Shown: positions 12,444 through 15,460 of the stretch, one piece after another
How positions within the stretch are numbered: the stretch's first letter is position 1
Layout of the letters: every line of letters starts with the position of its first letter
Assembly (NCBI GenBank): GCA_004558025.1
Contig: SFEG01000028.1
Span: 1 to 15,460 of the forward strand
Direction: 5' to 3'
Origin: Clostridiales bacterium
GTDB taxonomy: Bacteria; Bacillota; Clostridia; Oscillospirales; Oscillospiraceae
Length of the DNA: 15,460 bases
Notes under the pieces: generated by a model
Told to the model about the DNA's origin: nothing
The model's input: only the letters and a program-made list of their open reading frames with translations
Databases searched by the model: none
Translations under genes and position numbers: made by a program

Positions 12444-12734
12444 ATGGCAATTAAACTTAGAGACCGGCTGCTGGACATGCTCGGCGGCATAGACGCGGAG
12501 AAGGCGTTCGCGCTTGAGGCCGAGGCAGAGGCCAAGGCACACGCGTATCACAAAGGCAAGATCAGGTTCTACGAGGGCTACACCCAACAGCTCACGGACG
12601 AGAACCACCGGCTGCGCGAGGTCGTGCGTGAAATATGCCGCAGCACTGACACGCAGTATTACGACTGGGCGTGTGAGTTCTGCAAGGCCGACTGCGACAA
12701 GCCCCGCGGCTGGTGTCGGAGGTTCACGGTATGA
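12444..12734 (+). CDS. small phage protein with C-terminal cysteine cluster
   Basis: This 96-aa protein has a helical, Glu/Ala-rich N-terminal two-thirds ('MAIKLRDRLLDML', 'LTDENHRLREVVREIC') and a C-terminal cysteine cluster C77, C80, C84, C91 ('WACEFCKADC....GWC') spaced to bind one zinc. The frame is open from 12408, but ATG 12444 is 7 bases after 'agggag' and is the better start. Its stop overlaps the next ATG. The function is unknown; proteins of this shape are frequent in phage early operons. Confidence 0.68.
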   Translation: MAIKLRDRLLDMLGGIDAEKAFALEAEAEAKAHAYHKGKIRFYEGYTQQLTDENHRLREVVREICRSTDTQYYDWACEFCKADCDKPRGWCRRFTV

Positions 12735-12937
12735 AGCGCCCCGAACAGCCCTGCAAACGCGACTGCGCGGGACGGCACATAGGCTGTCATGCCACGTGCG
12801 ACGATTACTCCGACTATGAGTTCAAAAGACATCTCTGGTACGCCTATGTCGCCGATCTCGAAAAGAAAAGAAACCTGCCCATGTCACTTATAGTAGCCGC
12901 TCAGGAGAAGCAGCGCAAACGGCGACGGGCACGATAG
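12731..12937 (+). CDS. 68-aa cysteine-rich basic phage protein ('GCHATC' type)
   Basis: The 68-aa product begins with a CxxxC...CHxxC block (C8, C12, C19, H20, C23; 'CKRDCAGRHIGCHATC'), which matches a widespread family of phage microproteins, and ends in a strongly basic tail (KQRKRRRAR). The cysteines probably bind zinc, and the tail could contact nucleic acid. The function is not known. ATG 12731 is in an ATGA overlap and lies 8 bases after 'cggagg'. Confidence 0.7.
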   Translation: MKRPEQPCKRDCAGRHIGCHATCDDYSDYEFKRHLWYAYVADLEKKRNLPMSLIVAAQEKQRKRRRAR

Positions 12938-12947
12938 GAGGGAAAAA

Positions 12948-13217
12948 ATGTACCTTGAACCGATAGAACACCCCGATATCACGCGAGCGTGTGAGACCGG
13001 CTACCCGTGGAGCAGCTACAGCGGCGAGGACGCGGACACCGACGAGCCGAGCGAGTGCGACGACTGCGACTACGACATATGTGAGGAATGCCGGGCGGGA
13101 GACGACTGCTTCGTCTACGATGACGACGGCGAGCTCGAATACATCTGCGATGACTGTCCTTACGGGGAGGGAGGTGATGACGATGAAGATAGCGGTCGCG
13201 GGCAGCAGGACGAGTAA
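12948..13217 (+). CDS. acidic cysteine-rich phage protein, zinc-ribbon-like
   Basis: This 89-aa protein opens with 'MYLEPIEHPDITRACETGYP', the 'PDIT....TGYP' start seen in a phage zinc-ribbon family, and then becomes very acidic with eight cysteines (15, 37, 40, 45, 48, 54, 67, 70). The CxxC pairs 37/40, 45/48 and 67/70 could hold one or two zinc ions. Asp and Glu dominate the rest. The Shine-Dalgarno 'aggaggga' precedes the ATG by 6 to 8 bases. Its last 35 bases overlap the VapE gene, and its 'YGEGGDDDED' codons double as that gene's ribosome-binding site. The function is unknown. Confidence 0.68.
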   Translation: MYLEPIEHPDITRACETGYPWSSYSGEDADTDEPSECDDCDYDICEECRAGDDCFVYDDDGELEYICDDCPYGEGGDDDEDSGRGQQDE

Positions 13218-15460
13218 AAACTGGCGCACACAGGATATCACGTGGCAGCAGATGCTCGACCGACTCCGGCAGTTCAAGCGCACGGGCGAGACGCTGGCCG
13301 AGTACCACCGCATGTCCCGCGACGAGCAGGCAGCGCGAAAGGACGTCGGCGGCTTCGTCGGCGGCGCTCTGAACGGTAAGCGCAGAACGAACGGCGCGGT
13401 TACGGAGCGCTGGCTCATCACGCTCGACGCGGACAACAACGCGAGCATGAAGCAGTGTCGGGACTTCGCCGCGCTGTTCGGCTACGAGATGGCGGTCTAC
13501 TCTACCCACTCGTCAACGCCGGATAAGCTCAGGCTGCGCTACATCCTGCCGATGACAAGGGCTGTGTCGAGAGACGAGTACGGCGCTATAGCCCGATGGG
13601 TAGCCGCACGTATCGACATTGAGTCAATGGACACCTCAACGTATCAGCCGGAGCGGCTTATGTACTGGCCGAGCTACCCGGAGGACGCGGACCCGGTGTT
13701 CGAGCACTACAGGGGAGATACGCTCGACCCCGATGAGGTGCTGAGCATGTACGGGGACAATGACGCGTGGCGTAATATGGCGCTGTGGCCTACCGGCAGT
13801 AGAGAGGATGAAGTGGTCAGGCGTGACGCGCAGAAGCAGGGCGACCCCACAACCAAGCCGGGCATCGTCGGTAAATTCTGCCGCGCATACGACGTTGAGG
13901 AAGCCATTGCCGCCTTCCTCCCTGACGTGTACGATAAATGCGAGACATGGAGCGGTAAGCCGCGCTACACCTACTCCGCGGGCAGCTCGTCAGGCGGCGC
14001 GGTCGTGGAGGACGGGGGCAAGTTCCTCTACTCCCACCATGCCACAGACCCGGCAAGCGAGACGCTGTGCAACGCCTTCGACCTCGTGCGCATACACAAG
14101 TTCGGCGCAATGGATGAGGGCAAGGAGCAGCAGGAGATCACACGCAGACCGAGCTATCAGGCGATGTGCGACTTTGCCGTGCAAGATGAGGGCTTCCGAC
14201 GCTCTGTGCTCGCCGAACGCCTTGAGTGTATCAACGCGGACTTCGCGGATATATGCGTGGACGAGAGCGCCGCCGATGCTGTCGATGCGGCAGACGAGAC
14301 GGACGGACGCGGAGAGCCGGACAAGGACGCAGATATTGACCTCGACCTCGAATGGACAAACGCACTCACGCTCAACGGCAAGACCGGAGAAGTTGAGCAA
14401 TCCATCGAAAACGCCGAGTGCATCATGCGCAACGACCCGAGGCTCAAGGGCGCTATCGCTCTCAACCGGCTGAGCGGGCGCATAGTCATACGCCGCGCCC
14501 TGCCGTGGAGGCAACTTGCCAAGAGCGAGAGCGATAACACGTGGCGCGACTCGGACGACTCTAACCTCATGCTGTACCTTGAGCGCTGCTGGAAGCTCAC
14601 CAACGAGGGCAAGATACGCCATGCCTTTGCGGTCGTGGCGGAGGAAAACGCCTACCACCCCATACGCGAATACCTCGATGCGCTGCCCGAATGGGACGGC
14701 GTAGAGCGCGTGGACGAGCTGCTGATACGCTACATGGCCGCAGAGGACAACCCCTACGTCCGTGCGGCCACGCGTAAGTGGATGTGCGCGGCGGTGAAGC
14801 GCATATACAACCCCGGCTGTAAGTTCGACGATATGATCGTGCTCGTGGGCAAGCAGGGTCTGGGCAAGTCGCGCCTGCCCATGACGCTCTCGCGTGGCTG
14901 GTTCACCGATTCGCTCACGGGGCTGGGCACTAAAGAGGCATTTGAGTCGATAGCGGGGGCATGGATTGTGGAGCTTGCCGAGCTTGCCGCCACTAAACGC
15001 GCCGAGGTCGAGACGATAAAAAACTTCATCTCTAAGCAGGAGGACACGTTCAGACCCGCTTACGGGCGCAACGTGGTCACAAGGCCGAGGCAGTGCGTGT
15101 TCTTCGGCACCACGAACGAGGTAGAGTTCCTGCGCGACCGTACAGGCAACCGCCGCTTCTGGCCTATCACCGTGCAGGGCGTCGGACGCGGTGAGCTGCA
15201 CGGCCTTGAGGATGAGGTCGATCAGCTCTGGGCAGAGGCCAAATACTACGCGATGGTGCGGAACGAAACGCTGTGGATGGATAACGCAGAGTTATATGCC
15301 ATGGCTACAGCCGCCCAGCAGGAGCACACCACTCAGGACGAGCTTACCGGCATCCTGCAAGCCGCGCTCGACAAGCCGATACCCGTCACGTGGGACTCCC
15401 TCACGCCGGAGGAAAAGCGCGATTTCATGCAGGGCGGCGTCACCGCTCTGGGCGCGGACA
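13183..15460 (+). CDS. VapE-family primase-helicase with AEP-like N-terminal domain, cut at the window edge
   Basis: The frame runs from ATG 13183 to the right edge without a stop, giving at least 759 residues. The N-terminal part (about 50-200) resembles an archaeo-eukaryotic primase: 'LDADNN' (D82, D84), 'STHSS' (S107-S111, H109) and 'MDTSTYQPERLMYWPSYP' (D150). The C-terminal part is the virulence-associated protein E ATPase: 'EWDGVERVDELL', Walker A 'GKQGLGKS' (556-563, K562), Walker B-like 'WIVELAEL' (594-601), 'GTTNE' (642-646) and 'GNRRFWP' (655-661). It would prime and unwind phage DNA for the encoded polymerase. ATG 13183 is 8 bases after GGAGG; an in-frame ATG at 13177 is less well spaced. 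The gene overlaps the previous one by 35 bases. The unmatched acidic linker near 365-385 separates the two halves. Confidence 0.9.
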   Translation, partial: MKIAVAGSRTSKNWRTQDITWQQMLDRLRQFKRTGETLAEYHRMSRDEQAARKDVGGFVGGALNGKRRTNGAVTERWLITLDADNNASMKQCRDFAALFGYEMAVYSTHSSTPDKLRLRYILPMTRAVSRDEYGAIARWVAARIDIESMDTSTYQPERLMYWPSYPEDADPVFEHYRGDTLDPDEVLSMYGDNDAWRNMALWPTGSREDEVVRRDAQKQGDPTTKPGIVGKFCRAYDVEEAIAAFLPDVYDKCETWSGKPRYTYSAGSSSGGAVVEDGGKFLYSHHATDPASETLCNAFDLVRIHKFGAMDEGKEQQEITRRPSYQAMCDFAVQDEGFRRSVLAERLECINADFADICVDESAADAVDAADETDGRGEPDKDADIDLDLEWTNALTLNGKTGEVEQSIENAECIMRNDPRLKGAIALNRLSGRIVIRRALPWRQLAKSESDNTWRDSDDSNLMLYLERCWKLTNEGKIRHAFAVVAEENAYHPIREYLDALPEWDGVERVDELLIRYMAAEDNPYVRAATRKWMCAAVKRIYNPGCKFDDMIVLVGKQGLGKSRLPMTLSRGWFTDSLTGLGTKEAFESIAGAWIVELAELAATKRAEVETIKNFISKQEDTFRPAYGRNVVTRPRQCVFFGTTNEVEFLRDRTGNRRFWPITVQGVGRGELHGLEDEVDQLWAEAKYYAMVRNETLWMDNAELYAMATAAQQEHTTQDELTGILQAALDKPIPVTWDSLTPEEKRDFMQGGVTALGAD

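Noticed and set aside
13760..14473. 237-codon + strand frame overlapping VapE
   Set aside because: It lies wholly inside VapE in another frame; its Ser/Arg/Thr-rich translation is typical of a shifted reading of GC-rich DNA.
13990..15201. 403-codon open frame on the minus strand inside VapE
   Set aside because: It is antisense to an unambiguous VapE reading with intact motifs. Long antisense frames are expected in GC-rich DNA, the translation shows no recognisable domain, and no ribosome-binding site was seen.

Overview
The window is a stretch of a double-stranded DNA phage or integrated prophage, most likely from a Clostridia-type Firmicutes host. The evidence for that is the neighbourhood itself: a DUF2800 nuclease, a DUF2815 ssDNA-binding protein, a family A DNA polymerase, a SNF2 helicase and a VapE-type primase-helicase lie together, mixed with small cassette proteins typical of Firmicutes phages (DUF551, DUF6378, DUF1492, and 'DADAL...APTVDAVEVV' zinc proteins). 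The host assignment is inferred from family content. There is no rRNA, tRNA, integrase or structural gene here to anchor it. Every gene I support is on the + strand, and most join by ATGA/TAATG overlaps or gaps of a few bases, so the window reads as one early transcription unit. I see no convincing promoter, terminator, tRNA or CRISPR, and no gene-free stretch longer than about 110 bases.

Region 1 (about 1-3520) is an accessory cassette zone of moderate to low GC (19 of 60 bases are G/C at 901-960). It holds a membrane-anchored SleB-like cell wall hydrolase, a PAPS-reductase-like PP-loop protein, a DUF551 protein, a small unknown, an HNH-like putative homing endonuclease, two small zinc-binding mosaic proteins and three very short stub ORFs. 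Two of its genes are bracketed by direct repeats that carry a Shine-Dalgarno and start codon (641-661/1525-1545 and 1846-1861/2144-2159). This points to cassette gain and loss by recombination at shared ribosome-binding sites.

Region 2 (about 3530-10061) is the GC-rich replication and recombination core: a Pro/Ala/Glu-repeat protein, a DUF2800 nuclease with Cas4-like Fe-S cysteines, DUF2815, DNA polymerase A with 3'-5' exonuclease, a HTH-bearing protein of unknown role, a coiled-coil microprotein and a SNF2 helicase. The helicase reading frame is broken by four extra bases exactly at the Walker A Gly-Lys junction.

Region 3 (10058-13217) is a run of small regulatory and nucleotide-handling genes: a HAD phosphatase-like protein, a DUF1492 sigma-like regulator, DUF6378, an XRE repressor-like protein, an unknown, a MazG-like pyrophosphohydrolase, a 57-aa unknown and three consecutive cysteine-rich microproteins. 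Region 4 (13183 to the right edge, where it is cut) is a large VapE protein with an N-terminal archaeo-eukaryotic primase-like domain and a C-terminal P-loop helicase.

Together PolA, the VapE primase-helicase, DUF2815 and DUF2800 would give the phage its own priming, unwinding, synthesis and recombination. I did not find a clearly undescribed multi-gene system. The most notable points are the helicase frame break, the repeat-bracketed cassettes (one carrying the PAPS-reductase-like gene) and the cluster of cysteine-rich microproteins.
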